From contig CAVRDK010000001.1 in assembly GCA_963719855.1 (NCBI GenBank), positions 930,001 through 994,000 on the forward strand: DNA of 64,000 nt. Direction: 5' to 3'. Source of the stretch: CAIQPV01 sp963719855. GTDB taxonomy: Bacteria > Pseudomonadota > Gammaproteobacteria > Burkholderiales > Gallionellaceae. Shown here one piece after another: positions 27,844-36,342 of the stretch. Each line of letters opens with the position of its first letter. The first letter of the stretch is position 1. The translations under genes were made by a program, and so were the position numbers. Under the pieces are notes generated by a model. That model did no database searches, was not told the DNA's origin, and was given only the letters and a program-made list of their open reading frames with translations.

Positions 27844-29571
27844 TTAATAAATATCGTGCTGCGTGTTGTAGACGTTGAACTTGCCTGTCGGCGTAATGAT
27901 CTCGGGATCCTTGATCACCGCTTTCAATTCGCGCGTCTTGTCGTTCACGACCACAATTGCGGATTCCTTGTCCTTGGCACTCCATACCGAGAACCAGACT
28001 TCATCGCCTGCCGCATTGTACTCAGGCTGCACAATGCGCTTGGCTCCTTCGCCCAAACCTGACCATTCGCCAATCGGCAGGACTTTGAAGCCTTTATCCA
28101 GATGGTCGATGTCAAACACTGCAACAGACTGGCTCAGCTTCGGATCCGGATTAAGCGGCGTATCGACCCACAGGTTCTTGGACTTGGGATTGGTTTTGAT
28201 GAACAGCGAACCGCCACCTTGGCCCTTGATTGTGCGCACCACTTTCCAAGCGCTCTGCTTATGCTTGACCGGATCGGTACCGATCAGGGAAATCGAATCG
28301 TCACCAAGATGGCTTGTCGCCCAGACCGGCCCAAATTTCGGGTCGACAAAGTTGGCGCCGCGACCGGGGTGCGGCGTCTTGCCCACATCGACCAAGGCCG
28401 CCAGTTTGTCTTCCTTAGTGTCCACCACCGCCACCTTGTTGGAGGCATTGGCGGCCACCAACATGTAACGTCCGGTAGAGTCGAAACCACCGTCATGCAG
28501 AAAGCGAGCAGCGTCGATCACTGTCATTTTCAAATTGGCGAGATCGGTGTAATTGACCATGTATATCTTGCCGGTTTCCTTGGCATTAACCAGGAACTCG
28601 GGGTGATAGTGGGAAGCCACGATCGAAGCTACGCGGGGTTCAGGGTGATATTCCTGCGGAGCTACTGTCATGCCGCGAGTCGACACGATTTTGCGCGGCT
28701 TAAGTGTATCGCCGTCCATGATCACGAATTGCGGCGGCCAATAAGTTCCTGCAATCGCGAGCTTGTCTTCAAAGCCCTTGAACTTGGAGGTTTCGACGGA
28801 GCGAGCTTCCAGACCGATCTTGATCTCAGCCACGGTCTCGGGTTTATCCATCCACAGGTCAATCAGATCAATTTTGGCATCACGGCCAATCACGTAGAGG
28901 TAACGACCAGACGCGGACATGCGTGAAATATGCACGGCGTAGCCGGTTTTGATCGTTTCTACGATCTTCTTGGTGTCGCCGTCGATCAGCGCAATCTTGC
29001 CGGCATCTCGTAGCGTAACCGAGAACAGATTTTTCAGGTTAAGCTTGTTCATCTGCTTGGTGGGGCGCTTCTCAGGCGGCACCAGTACTTTCCAAGAGGA
29101 CTCCATTTCCTTCATGCCGTATTCGGGTGGGGTCGGCGGCTCCTGCTGCACATAACGTGCCATCAGATCCACGTCCTTTTCGGACAATTCACCGGAGGTG
29201 CCCCAGTTGGGCATGCCGGCAGGAGAGCCGTAGGTGATGAACACCTTGAGGTAATCGGTGCCACGCGCCAAAGTAATATCCGGGGTCAGCGGCTTGCCGG
29301 TCGCCCCCTTGCGCAATACGCCGTGACAACCAGCGCAGCGCTGGAAGAAAATCTCTTTGCCGTGGGCGAATTCCGCTTCCGTCATCGGAGGTGCCTTGGG
29401 ATTGATATTCTGGTGCATAGGCTCGTTAGCAAGTGGCGAGCCACCGGAGCTTTCATACAATACTTCTGTTTTGCCGTGTCCGGCAGTATCCTCTGCATAT
29501 GCCGAGCTTACCGCAAATGGCAAAGCCGCCAGCACCATCAACCTCAATATAATTTTTTTCGTCTGCTTCAT
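27844..29571 (-). CDS. nirS: Cytochrome cd1 nitrite reductase
   Basis: NirS reduces nitrite to nitric oxide in the periplasm, the defining step of denitrification. After a signal peptide (about 1-27), the cytochrome c domain has FFQRCAGCHGVLRKG. The eight-bladed d1 propeller has the proximal heme d1 histidine in YAVHISRMSASGRY and the distal-side histidines in SIVASHYHPEF and ARFLHDGGFDSTG. Length is 575 aa from ATG 29571, with GGGGG just upstream. It is the first gene of the nir cluster, under an FNR/DNR-type box. Confidence 0.96.
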   Translation of the reverse strand: MKQTKKIILRLMVLAALPFAVSSAYAEDTAGHGKTEVLYESSGGSPLANEPMHQNINPKAPPMTEAEFAHGKEIFFQRCAGCHGVLRKGATGKPLTPDITLARGTDYLKVFITYGSPAGMPNWGTSGELSEKDVDLMARYVQQEPPTPPEYGMKEMESSWKVLVPPEKRPTKQMNKLNLKNLFSVTLRDAGKIALIDGDTKKIVETIKTGYAVHISRMSASGRYLYVIGRDAKIDLIDLWMDKPETVAEIKIGLEARSVETSKFKGFEDKLAIAGTYWPPQFVIMDGDTLKPRKIVSTRGMTVAPQEYHPEPRVASIVASHYHPEFLVNAKETGKIYMVNYTDLANLKMTVIDAARFLHDGGFDSTGRYMLVAANASNKVAVVDTKEDKLAALVDVGKTPHPGRGANFVDPKFGPVWATSHLGDDSISLIGTDPVKHKQSAWKVVRTIKGQGGGSLFIKTNPKSKNLWVDTPLNPDPKLSQSVAVFDIDHLDKGFKVLPIGEWSGLGEGAKRIVQPEYNAAGDEVWFSVWSAKDKESAIVVVNDKTRELKAVIKDPEIITPTGKFNVYNTQHDIY

Positions 29572-29666
29572 CACGTACCCCCTAAGTTAGACATAAGTAC
29601 ATCGCTAAGCCAACACTCCCCCATTGGTCTTAGGTAACATGGTCAAACACATCCTATCTGAATTCA

Positions 29667-29680
29667 TTGATGTAGATCAA
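29667..29680 (-). promoter_or_regulatory. FNR/DNR-type binding site upstream of nirS
   Basis: TTGATGTAGATCAA is a perfect match to TTGAT-N4-ATCAA. It lies about 95 bp ahead of the nirS start. It predicts oxygen- or nitric oxide-responsive activation of the nir cluster; whether FNR or a DNR/NnrR homologue binds cannot be told from the site. Confidence 0.8.
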
Positions 29681-29970
29681 ACAAATTAAAACATTTCGTG
29701 CCACTTTTGTAGATTCTCCCGACATTGGGATTTCGAGGAAAGCTTTTGATAAGCAGAATTAATTTCCTTGGCACACCAGATCGAAGAGCCTCCACAATCG
29801 TTCTTCGACCAGACGATGATTCGCATCAGAACCCTCTCCAGCTTGGAGAATGCCGGGGGTGGATCAGAGGATATCTCCTCTCCGGCAAGGGAAGCTAAAT
29901 CGGCTTATGTATAATGTTAGCAATGTGCAATTGTCGGCAACCATAAAATGACTTACAGGAGCAAAATAAC
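29681..29970. other. Intergenic region between nirS and the response regulator
   Basis: About 290 bp, divergent. Besides the FNR box at its left edge it holds a GAGGATATCTCCTC palindrome near 29867 and a likely plus-strand -10 (TATAAT) near 29919, ahead of the response regulator. No gene is seen. Confidence 0.4.
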
Positions 29971-30357
29971 ATGGCGGAAACCAAAAAACCTTCGGTGTTG
30001 GTGGTTGATGACGACACTTTGATGCGGGTGATGTTGAAGAGCATTCTGGAGAATAGCGATGAATATCAGGTGGTGGGTGAAGCGTCGAACGGTCAGGATG
30101 CCGTTATGAAGTGTGTGGCACTGAAGCCGGATATGGTATTGCTTGACATCAATATGCCAAAAATGGATGGCTTGCAGGCGCTGGTAGAAATACGCAAGGC
30201 AAACCCGGCAGCGATGGTGCTGATGGTGAGCGGCGATGCAACGATGGACAATGTCAAAGAAGCGATTCAAAAGGGGGCGGTTGGCTTCGTGGTCAAACCG
30301 CTTAATCCGGCCAACGTTTTGGACAAGGTCAAGATGTGTTTCAAGGGGAAAAAATAG
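29971..30357 (+). CDS. Single-domain response regulator
   Basis: A 128-aa stand-alone receiver domain. Acidic pocket VVDDDTLMR, phospho-acceptor D in MVLLDINMPKMDG, switch threonine/serine in LMVSGDATMD, and conserved lysine in FVVKPLNPANV are all present. It has no output domain, so it probably acts by binding a partner such as a flagellar, kinase or adaptor protein. It has its own ribosome site (AGGAGC). No cognate kinase is adjacent, and the following transporter gene starts after a 117-bp gap. Confidence 0.88.
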   Translation: MAETKKPSVLVVDDDTLMRVMLKSILENSDEYQVVGEASNGQDAVMKCVALKPDMVLLDINMPKMDGLQALVEIRKANPAAMVLMVSGDATMDNVKEAIQKGAVGFVVKPLNPANVLDKVKMCFKGKK

Positions 30358-30474
30358 TCGCGGCCGTGTTGTATGTGGAGGATGAACCGGGAAGGGCTGC
30401 GGATTCAAGTTCGAAGTGCAACAGCTAATGTTGGCTTGGTGTAACGCATTTCCACTCCGAATAATGCTTTGAGT

Positions 30475-31419
30475 ATGACTTTGAGCGTAAATAGAACGGT
30501 ACCCACCTTGCGCGAACCAAATAAGCATTTAATATCAATTGCATGCCTTCTTAGCGGGGCGATGGTCTGGGGGTTGATGTGGTACCCGTACCGTGTGCTT
30601 CAGGGGGCGAGGATTGCCGGCGAACTGGCGACTTTGCTGACCTATGCCATTGCGCTGATGTTCGGCTTGCTGGCTACGGGGCCGGTATGGCGTGAACTGC
30701 GCACAGCCGGGTGGTGGGGGATTGCCCTCATGCTGGTTTCCGGCTGGACCAATTTCGGTTACGTGCTGGCCATTCTCGATGGCGAGGTGATGCGCGTGCT
30801 GCTGTTGTTTTACCTTGCGCCATTATGGACGGTGCTCTTCGCGCGCTGGATGCTGAATGAGAAATTAAATCGTTACGGCTATGCCATCATCGCGCTATCG
30901 TTGGGCGGCGCGTTCATCATGCTGTGGAATCTGGATCACGGATGGCCGCTGCCACAAAACCGGGCCGAATGGATCGGCCTTTCGGCGGGAATGAGTTTTG
31001 CAATGTTGAATGTACTCGTGCGCCGCACGCAACACCTGAGCGTGAATTTCAAATCCGCCAGCGTCTGGCTTGGCACCGTGCTGCTTACCGGCCTGTCGCT
31101 GCTTTATCACGGCAACCTTGTTGCGCAAGTGCAGAGCATCAGCCTGGATGCATGGTGGATGCTGGCGCTGATCGGGCTGGTGCTGTGCGCCACCAGTATC
31201 GTCGTGCAATATGGTCTGACGAATTTGCCGGCCAATCAGGCTATCGTACTGTTCCTTTCCGAATTGGTGTTCGCCGCTGTGTCGTCGTATTTTCTGGCTG
31301 GGGAAGCAATGGGGCTACGGGAAATTTTCGGCGCAATATTGATCGTGTCGGCCAGCCTGCTTTCTGGGAAAATACATACCGAACCTCCTTTGATTATCGC
31401 TAACGAAATCAAGTCATGA
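30475..31419 (+). CDS. EamA/DMT-superfamily membrane transporter
   Basis: A 314-aa inner-membrane protein with about ten hydrophobic segments in two EamA repeats (LLSGAMVWGLMWYPYRVL to about 150, then SAGMSFAMLNVLVRR to the end). Members export or import small metabolites, and the substrate cannot be read from sequence. I use ATG 30475; TTG 30469 is an alternative. The stop overlaps the purT start by four bases (ATGA), suggesting co-translation, though purT is a soluble purine enzyme and no direct functional link is evident. Confidence 0.82.
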   Translation: MTLSVNRTVPTLREPNKHLISIACLLSGAMVWGLMWYPYRVLQGARIAGELATLLTYAIALMFGLLATGPVWRELRTAGWWGIALMLVSGWTNFGYVLAILDGEVMRVLLLFYLAPLWTVLFARWMLNEKLNRYGYAIIALSLGGAFIMLWNLDHGWPLPQNRAEWIGLSAGMSFAMLNVLVRRTQHLSVNFKSASVWLGTVLLTGLSLLYHGNLVAQVQSISLDAWWMLALIGLVLCATSIVVQYGLTNLPANQAIVLFLSELVFAAVSSYFLAGEAMGLREIFGAILIVSASLLSGKIHTEPPLIIANEIKS

Positions 31420-32624
31420 AAAAACAACTCACCATCGGCACCCCGCTCAGTCCCTCCGCCACCAAAGTCATGCTGCTGGGCAGCGGCGAACTCGGCAAGG
31501 AAGTCATCATTGCGCTGCAACGTCTGGGCGTGGAAACCATCGCGGTGGATCGCTACCCGGATGCGCCGGGGCATCAGGTGGCGCACCGCGCGCATGTGAT
31601 CAATATGGCGGACGGCGCTGCGCTGCGCGCACTCATCGAGCAGGAGCGTCCGCACCTCATCGTGCCGGAGATCGAAGCCATCGCCACCGGCATGCTGGTA
31701 GAAATTGAGAAGGAAGGCTTGGCGCGGGTGATTCCCACCGCGCGCGCCGCGCAGCTCACCATGAACCGCGAAGGTATCCGCCGTCTTGCCGCAGAGACGC
31801 TGGGCTTGCCGACCTCTCCGTATAAATTCGCCGACAGTCTGGAAGAACTGCGCGCCGCGACAGATGTCATCGGTTTTCCCTGCATCGTCAAACCGGTGAT
31901 GTCTTCCTCCGGCAAGGGACAATCGAAAGTAGACAGTGCAACGGAAGTCAAAGCGGCATGGGACTACGCCGCCGCAGGTTCGCGCGTGAATCAGGGCAGG
32001 GTGATCGTCGAAGGCTTCGTCAAGTTTGATTACGAAATAACCCAGCTCACCGTGCGCGCAGTCGGCAGCGACGGCGAGACTGAAACCCATTTCTGCGCCC
32101 CCATCGGCCATGTGCAGGTGCATGGCGACTACGTCGAGAGCTGGCAGCCGCAAGCCATGTCGGAAGCGGCTTTGCAACGCGCGCGCGACATCGCCAAGAA
32201 AGTCACCGATGACCTTGGCGGACTGGGCATCTTCGGTGTGGAGCTGTTTGTGAAGGACGATGAAGTGTGGTTTAGCGAAGTCAGCCCGCGTCCGCATGAC
32301 ACTGGCATGGTGACGATGTGTTCGCAAGTGCAGAATGAATTCGAACTTCACGCGCGCGCTATCCTCGGCCTGCCGGTGGACACCAGCCTGCGTGAGCCGG
32401 GCGCTTCCGCCGTGATCTACGGCCAGCTTGAAGAAAAAGGCATCGCCTTTACCGGCGTGGAAGAAGCTTTGCGCGTACCGCAATCGGATATACGACTGTT
32501 CGGCAAACCCGAATCTTTTACCCGTCGCCGCATGGGCGTGGCGCTGGCGAATGGCAAGGATACCGGCGAGGCGAGGGAACGCGCGAAGTTGGCGGCGAGT
32601 AAAGTGAAGCCAGTTAAGCTGTAG
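31416..32624 (+). CDS. purT: Formate-dependent phosphoribosylglycinamide formyltransferase
   Basis: PurT makes formyl-GAR from GAR, formate and ATP in purine synthesis, avoiding folate. It is an ATP-grasp enzyme of 402 aa. Residues VMLLGSGELGKEVIIALQRLG bind substrate, CIVKPVMSSSGKGQS is the ATP loop, and EVSPRPHDTGMVT near the end carries metal-binding residues. It begins within the stop of the transporter gene and ends before a repeat-rich gap. Confidence 0.95.
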   Translation: MKKQLTIGTPLSPSATKVMLLGSGELGKEVIIALQRLGVETIAVDRYPDAPGHQVAHRAHVINMADGAALRALIEQERPHLIVPEIEAIATGMLVEIEKEGLARVIPTARAAQLTMNREGIRRLAAETLGLPTSPYKFADSLEELRAATDVIGFPCIVKPVMSSSGKGQSKVDSATEVKAAWDYAAAGSRVNQGRVIVEGFVKFDYEITQLTVRAVGSDGETETHFCAPIGHVQVHGDYVESWQPQAMSEAALQRARDIAKKVTDDLGGLGIFGVELFVKDDEVWFSEVSPRPHDTGMVTMCSQVQNEFELHARAILGLPVDTSLREPGASAVIYGQLEEKGIAFTGVEEALRVPQSDIRLFGKPESFTRRRMGVALANGKDTGEARERAKLAASKVKPVKL

Positions 32625-32687
32625 GTAAATTAAACCCCAATAGTTCATTAGAGAAATTCGTCAGCCATCCAATTGCGGTATTGTCAT

Positions 32688-32807
32688 TGATGAAACTCCT
32701 AGCCATTCCACTGATGAACTAACTAGCCATTCGACTAAGCGCGATGAAACATGCGCTAAGTCGCTGGTTATAAGCCACCAAAAGACGGTAGCAAGTGGCT
32801 GGTTATG
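32688..32807. repeat. Nested family A palindromes (copy A5: one element inside another)
   Basis: The outer element runs GATGAAACTCCTAGCCATT-CCACT .. AAGCCACC-aaaaga-cGGTAGCAAGTGG-CTGGTTATG. Between CCACT and AAGCC a complete second element is inserted (32713-32772): GATGAACTAACTAGCC, CGACTaaGCGC..GCGCtaAGTCG, CTGGTTAT. Removing the inner element restores a normal outer hairpin, with the CCACT/AGTGG pair also seen in copy A4. Confidence 0.75.
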
Positions 32808-32877
32808 TGGGAGCGGCTTTAGCCGCGATTGCCAGACCATTCACAGCAACATCTATCGCGGCTAAAGCCGCTCCCAC
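32807..32877. repeat. Family E extragenic palindrome pair
   Basis: Two inverted copies of GTGGGAGCGGCTTTAGCCGCGA separated by about 27 bases. This is a REP type found in many proteobacteria; a second pair is at 45661-45714. The gap 32625-32972 holds these repeats and no gene. Confidence 0.85.
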
Positions 32878-32972
32878 CAAAGCAACCCATTTTAATGGAC
32901 AATCTGGGTTAAATTACCTTAAGTAGTGTGGTATCTTTCGTGTACTCGATTATGTTTTTGCCTTGAAATGCC

Positions 32973-33911
32973 ATGATCCTGCTTTCACTGATCGCTGCAC
33001 TGTTGCTGGAACAACTTCATCCGCTTGCCTCGCGCAAGCAGCTGTTCGCATGGCTGAACAGCTATGTCCATTTTTTTCAGCATCACTTCAATGCGGGTGA
33101 ACACAAGCACGGCAAGATCGCATGGCTGATTGCGGTGCTGCTGCCGCTGTTAGGTTCAGCTGCGTTGTACTGGCTGTTGTATCGCGTTAGCCCGGTGTTC
33201 GCTTGGGCGTTCAGCGTGCTGGTGCTCTACCTTACAATGGGCTTCCGCCAAGTGAGCCACTATTTCACCGGCATCCATCAGGCGTTGCGTGACGATGATC
33301 TGGAGAAGGCACGCAGCCTGCTTTCCGCTTGGCGCGGTGTGCCTTGCCATGAACTGAATTCCGAAGAAGTGGCGCGCGTCACTATCGAAGAAGCGCTGCT
33401 GGCCTCACACCACTATGTATTCGGTGTAATAGCGTGGTTTGTGCTCACCATGCTGCTGGGGCTGGGCCCGGCGGGCGCTGTGCTGTACCGCTTGGCACTG
33501 TTCCTCAATTCTCGCTGGGGTAAGCAGGACGATGCCGAGTTCGGCCAGTTCGGCGTATTTGCGCGGCAAGCCTATCACTGGATGGAATGGCTGCCGCTAC
33601 GCCTGACCGCGATTACTTTTGCCATCGTCGGCGATTTCGAGGATACGGTGTATTGCTGGCGCACTCAGGCGCAAAACTGGACAGACCCGGAGGCTGGCAT
33701 CGTGCTGGCCAGCGGTGCGGGCGCGCTCGGCGTGCGCCTCGGCTTGCCCATCCCGCAAGGTGGCCTGCCGCTCGACCGCCCGGAACTGGGCATCGGCGAT
33801 GAGGCCGATGCCGATTTCATGCAAAGCACCGTGGGGTTGGTGTGGCGCGCACTGGTGTTCTGGATGATTTTGTTATTGTTGTTGGGGCTGGCGACTTTAG
33901 TGGGCGGGTAG
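32973..33911 (+). CDS. CobD/CbiB-family membrane protein
   Basis: A 312-aa integral membrane protein of the CobD/CbiB family. True CobD attaches the aminopropanol arm during cobalamin synthesis. Segments include IAWLIAVLLPLLGSAALYWLL, a soluble part with EEVARVTIEEALLASHHYVFG (typical of the family), AGAVLYRLALFLNSRWG, and a C-terminal helix. No cobalamin genes are nearby, and betaproteobacterial copies in this housekeeping setting may have a different role. The family is well supported, the function is not. Confidence 0.8.
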   Translation: MILLSLIAALLLEQLHPLASRKQLFAWLNSYVHFFQHHFNAGEHKHGKIAWLIAVLLPLLGSAALYWLLYRVSPVFAWAFSVLVLYLTMGFRQVSHYFTGIHQALRDDDLEKARSLLSAWRGVPCHELNSEEVARVTIEEALLASHHYVFGVIAWFVLTMLLGLGPAGAVLYRLALFLNSRWGKQDDAEFGQFGVFARQAYHWMEWLPLRLTAITFAIVGDFEDTVYCWRTQAQNWTDPEAGIVLASGAGALGVRLGLPIPQGGLPLDRPELGIGDEADADFMQSTVGLVWRALVFWMILLLLLGLATLVGG

Positions 33912-33926
33912 CGAGTAAATTCGCGC

Positions 33927-35015
33927 CTACATGATAATCCCGCCACCCAGACAAACATCCCCATCATAAACAACAACCGACTGCCCCGGCGTGACTGCCC
34001 ATTGCGCTTCGTCGAAAGTAAAGCTGGCATTGCCGCCGGATGATGCCGTGATGCGGCAGGCCGCATCAGCTTGGCGGTAGCGTGTCTTGGCGGCGTAGTT
34101 GCGCGTCAAGTCGGGCGCTTGTCCGCTGATCCAGTGCATTTCCATCGCCTTCAGATGTTGCGTCAGCAGGTCAGGATGGTCGTGGCCTTGTACTACGATC
34201 AGGCGGTTGCCGATCATGTCCTTGTGCGCCGCGAACCACGGTTCCCCAGTTCCGTCTTTTCCGCCGCCTATGCCCAGACCTTGGCGCTGACCGAGGGTAT
34301 AAAACGATAATCCCATGTGCTGCCCTACCACGTTGCCATCGGGCGTGACCATCGGGCCGGGAGTGGTGGGCAGGTAGCGGTTGAGAAATTCACGGAAAGG
34401 GCGTTCGCCGATGAAGCAGATACCGGTGCTGTCCTTTTTGGCATGGTTGGACAAATGATGATTCTGCGCGATTTCGCGCACTTGTGATTTGAGCAGCTTG
34501 CCCAGCGGGAACATCGCTTTGGACAATTGCGCCTGATTCAAGCGATGCAGGAAATAACTCTGATCCTTGCTGGCGTCTGCGGCCTTGAGCAGTTGATATT
34601 GGCCATCGACCTCGCGAATTTGCGCGTAATGGCCGGTGGCAATGGCATCTGCACCCATGCCGATGGCGTGTTCCAGAAAGGCTTTGAACTTGATTTCCGA
34701 GTTACACAGGATGTCCGGGTTGGGCGTGCGCCCGGCCTCGTATTCGCGCAGGAAATAGCTGAACACGCGGTCTTTATATTCTTTGGAAAAATTTACCGCT
34801 TCCATGGGAATACCTATGGAGTCGGCGACGGAGACCGCATCGATCAGATCCTGGCGCGAGGAACAATAGTCCGCATCGTCGTCATCTTCCCAGTTCTTCA
34901 TAAACAGGCCGACGACATCAAACCCCTGCTGTTCCAGCAACAGCGCGGTGACGGAGGAATCCACTCCGCCCGACATGCCGACGACGATACGCCGGTGTTG
35001 AAGATCGCTTTTCAC
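33927..35015 (-). CDS. mnmA: tRNA-specific 2-thiouridylase
   Basis: MnmA places sulphur at C2 of the wobble uridine in tRNAs for Lys, Glu and Gln, taking it from the Tus relay or IscS. The 362-aa product has the PP-loop VGMSGGVDSSVTALLL, the nucleophile cysteine in PDILCNSEIKF and the persulphide-forming cysteine in DSTGICFIGERPF, plus a C-terminal beta-barrel. Its upstream end abuts a family B repeat split by family A copy A6, and the nudJ-type gene lies beyond on the same strand. Confidence 0.95.
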   Translation of the reverse strand: MKSDLQHRRIVVGMSGGVDSSVTALLLEQQGFDVVGLFMKNWEDDDDADYCSSRQDLIDAVSVADSIGIPMEAVNFSKEYKDRVFSYFLREYEAGRTPNPDILCNSEIKFKAFLEHAIGMGADAIATGHYAQIREVDGQYQLLKAADASKDQSYFLHRLNQAQLSKAMFPLGKLLKSQVREIAQNHHLSNHAKKDSTGICFIGERPFREFLNRYLPTTPGPMVTPDGNVVGQHMGLSFYTLGQRQGLGIGGGKDGTGEPWFAAHKDMIGNRLIVVQGHDHPDLLTQHLKAMEMHWISGQAPDLTRNYAAKTRYRQADAACRITASSGGNASFTFDEAQWAVTPGQSVVVYDGDVCLGGGIIM

Positions 35016-35020
35016 GTTTG

Positions 35021-35120
35021 CCCTTTCTCCCGCTTGCGGGGTAACCAGCGACTTAGCTGCGGTCTTTGGCGGCTTAGTCGAATGGCTAGTTGTTTCACCC
35101 AGAAAGTTGGATAGGGGGAG
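35021..35120. repeat. Family B repeat interrupted by family A palindrome (copy A6, 35041-35097)
   Basis: CTTTCTCCCGCTTGCGGG, then family A (TAACCAGCGACTTA, inner stem GCTGC..GCGGC with one G-T pair, TTAGTCGAATGGCTAG), then AAAGTTGGATAGGGGGAG. The uninterrupted family B copy is at 16806-16849. Confidence 0.75.
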
Positions 35121-35132
35121 CGAGCTTGCTCG

Positions 35133-35579
35133 TTAGTCATAATGGGTAATGATCTCAAGCGGGTAGCGTTTCCCGGCGAGATAATCTTCCACGCATTGCA
35201 AGATCAGCGGGCTGCGGTGGCGCGACTGGGTGGCACGGATTTCCTCCGGCGTCATCCACACGGCGCGAACGATGCCATCATCCAGCGCACGTTCCGGGTG
35301 ATGGGCGAGGATGCGCCCGGCGAAAGCAAAGCGCAGGTAGGTGGTGTCGGATGCGGATGCGTGCCAACGGTAAACGCCGATCAGATGTTGCGGCTCGAAT
35401 TCGTAAGCGGACTCTTCCAGCGTTTCGCGCGCCACAGCGGCAAGCAGCGATTCGTTGGCTTCCAGATGCCCGGCAGGTTGGTTGAACAACAGGCCTTGCG
35501 AAGTGTGCTCCTCCACCAGCAGAAATTTCCCATCCTGCTCGATGATGGCTGCGACAGTGACGTTTGGTTTCCAGATCAT
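35133..35579 (-). CDS. nudJ: NUDIX hydrolase, NudJ type
   Basis: A 148-aa pyrophosphohydrolase. The Nudix box is GHLEANESLLAAVARETLEE, with the ends FNQPAGHLE and RHRSPLILQCVEDYLAG that mark NudJ. NudJ hydrolyses nucleoside di- and triphosphates and hydroxymethylpyrimidine pyrophosphate, a thiamine precursor. It lies directly upstream of mnmA in the same direction, a frequent arrangement in betaproteobacteria, with only repeats between. Confidence 0.88.
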   Translation of the reverse strand: MIWKPNVTVAAIIEQDGKFLLVEEHTSQGLLFNQPAGHLEANESLLAAVARETLEESAYEFEPQHLIGVYRWHASASDTTYLRFAFAGRILAHHPERALDDGIVRAVWMTPEEIRATQSRHRSPLILQCVEDYLAGKRYPLEIITHYD

Positions 35580-35599
35580 AGTACTTATTTTTTCGGAAA

Positions 35600-35632
35600 A
35601 AATAAAAAAAGGCAGGGTTGCCCCTGCCTTTT
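35600..35632 (-). terminator. Rho-independent terminator of the Ala/Lys-rich protein gene
   Basis: GGCAGGG-ttgc-CCCTGCC, preceded on the plus strand by A7 and followed by TTTT, works in both directions. On the minus strand it lies 16 bp past the stop at 35649. Confidence 0.85.
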
Positions 35633-35648
35633 CTAGACTTGCGCTAAA

Positions 35649-35891
35649 TTACTTAGCTGCAGGTGCGTCAGCAGCTGCTTCAGCCTTCTTTGCCTTTTTT
35701 GCCTTCTTATGCTTCATCTTCTTGGCTGGCTTGGCTTCTTCCTTAGCAGCAGGAGCAGCAGCTTCTGCCTTGGCAGGAGCGGCGGCGGCAGCAGGAGCAG
35801 CAGCCTTAGCAGCAGGAGCAGCATCAGCAGCAACAGCAGAGAAAGTAACAACAGCGAATACAGCAGCGATCAGTGTGGACAACAGTTTCAT
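35649..35891 (-). CDS. Secreted alanine/lysine-rich low-complexity protein
   Basis: An 80-aa protein with a clear signal peptide (MKLLSTLIAAVFAVVTFSAVAAD). The mature part is almost only A, P, K and E, ending in a strongly basic run (AKKMKHKKAKKAKKAEA). No enzyme fold is possible with this composition. Such PAK-rich periplasmic proteins are common in betaproteobacteria and their role is unknown. ATG 35891 has TTGGAG at a good distance. The gene has its own terminator, so it is probably a well-expressed single unit. Confidence 0.75.
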   Translation of the reverse strand: MKLLSTLIAAVFAVVTFSAVAADAAPAAKAAAPAAAAAPAKAEAAAPAAKEEAKPAKKMKHKKAKKAKKAEAAADAPAAK

Positions 35892-36005
35892 AGTGAACTC
35901 CAATTTTAGTAGTTGATAAACGTTTATGACATTACTAATGTCAGGAAGCAATAACGCACAGCTTTCCTATTTGGTTGACAAGCTTACTGTGAATTGTAAT
36001 TTGTC

Positions 36006-36092
36006 TGGTGCCGGGAGGGGGAATCGAACCCCCACATCCTTGCAGATACAGGATTTTGAGTCCAGCGCGTCTACCAGTTCCGCCATCCCGGC
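36006..36092 (-). tRNA. tRNA-Leu (anticodon CAA)
   Basis: Minus-strand sequence starts GCCGGGATGGCGGAACTGG and ends GGGAGGGGG-complementary acceptor with encoded CCA. The D-loop TGGTAGACGC, a long class II variable arm, and T-loop GGTTCGATTCC are present. The anticodon loop CTCAAAA gives CAA. One T-T mismatch sits in the anticodon stem. Confidence 0.9.
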
Positions 36093-36342
36093 TTCAGCCC
36101 GGATGTTCCATAAATTAACGCGTGCCCTCGCTAGTCTTTTGTTTGCTATGCAATATTTTATTCCGTCGGGTGTATGAATAACTACACCGCTCCTTCATAA
36201 AATTTGCCTACCAAACAAAATCCTGCGCGATCATCACGCGAATTCATGAAACATTCGAGCTAGGAAGCCGCGAATTATCCATGAAACAGCCATCTTCATC
36301 AAGCTACAATGGCGTCTTTTCACATATTGGCAACATTTTGCA

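Noticed and set aside
31236..32648. 470-codon minus-strand frame opposite purT
   Set aside because: PurT is complete on the plus strand; the frame is rich in H, R and A without recognisable motifs.
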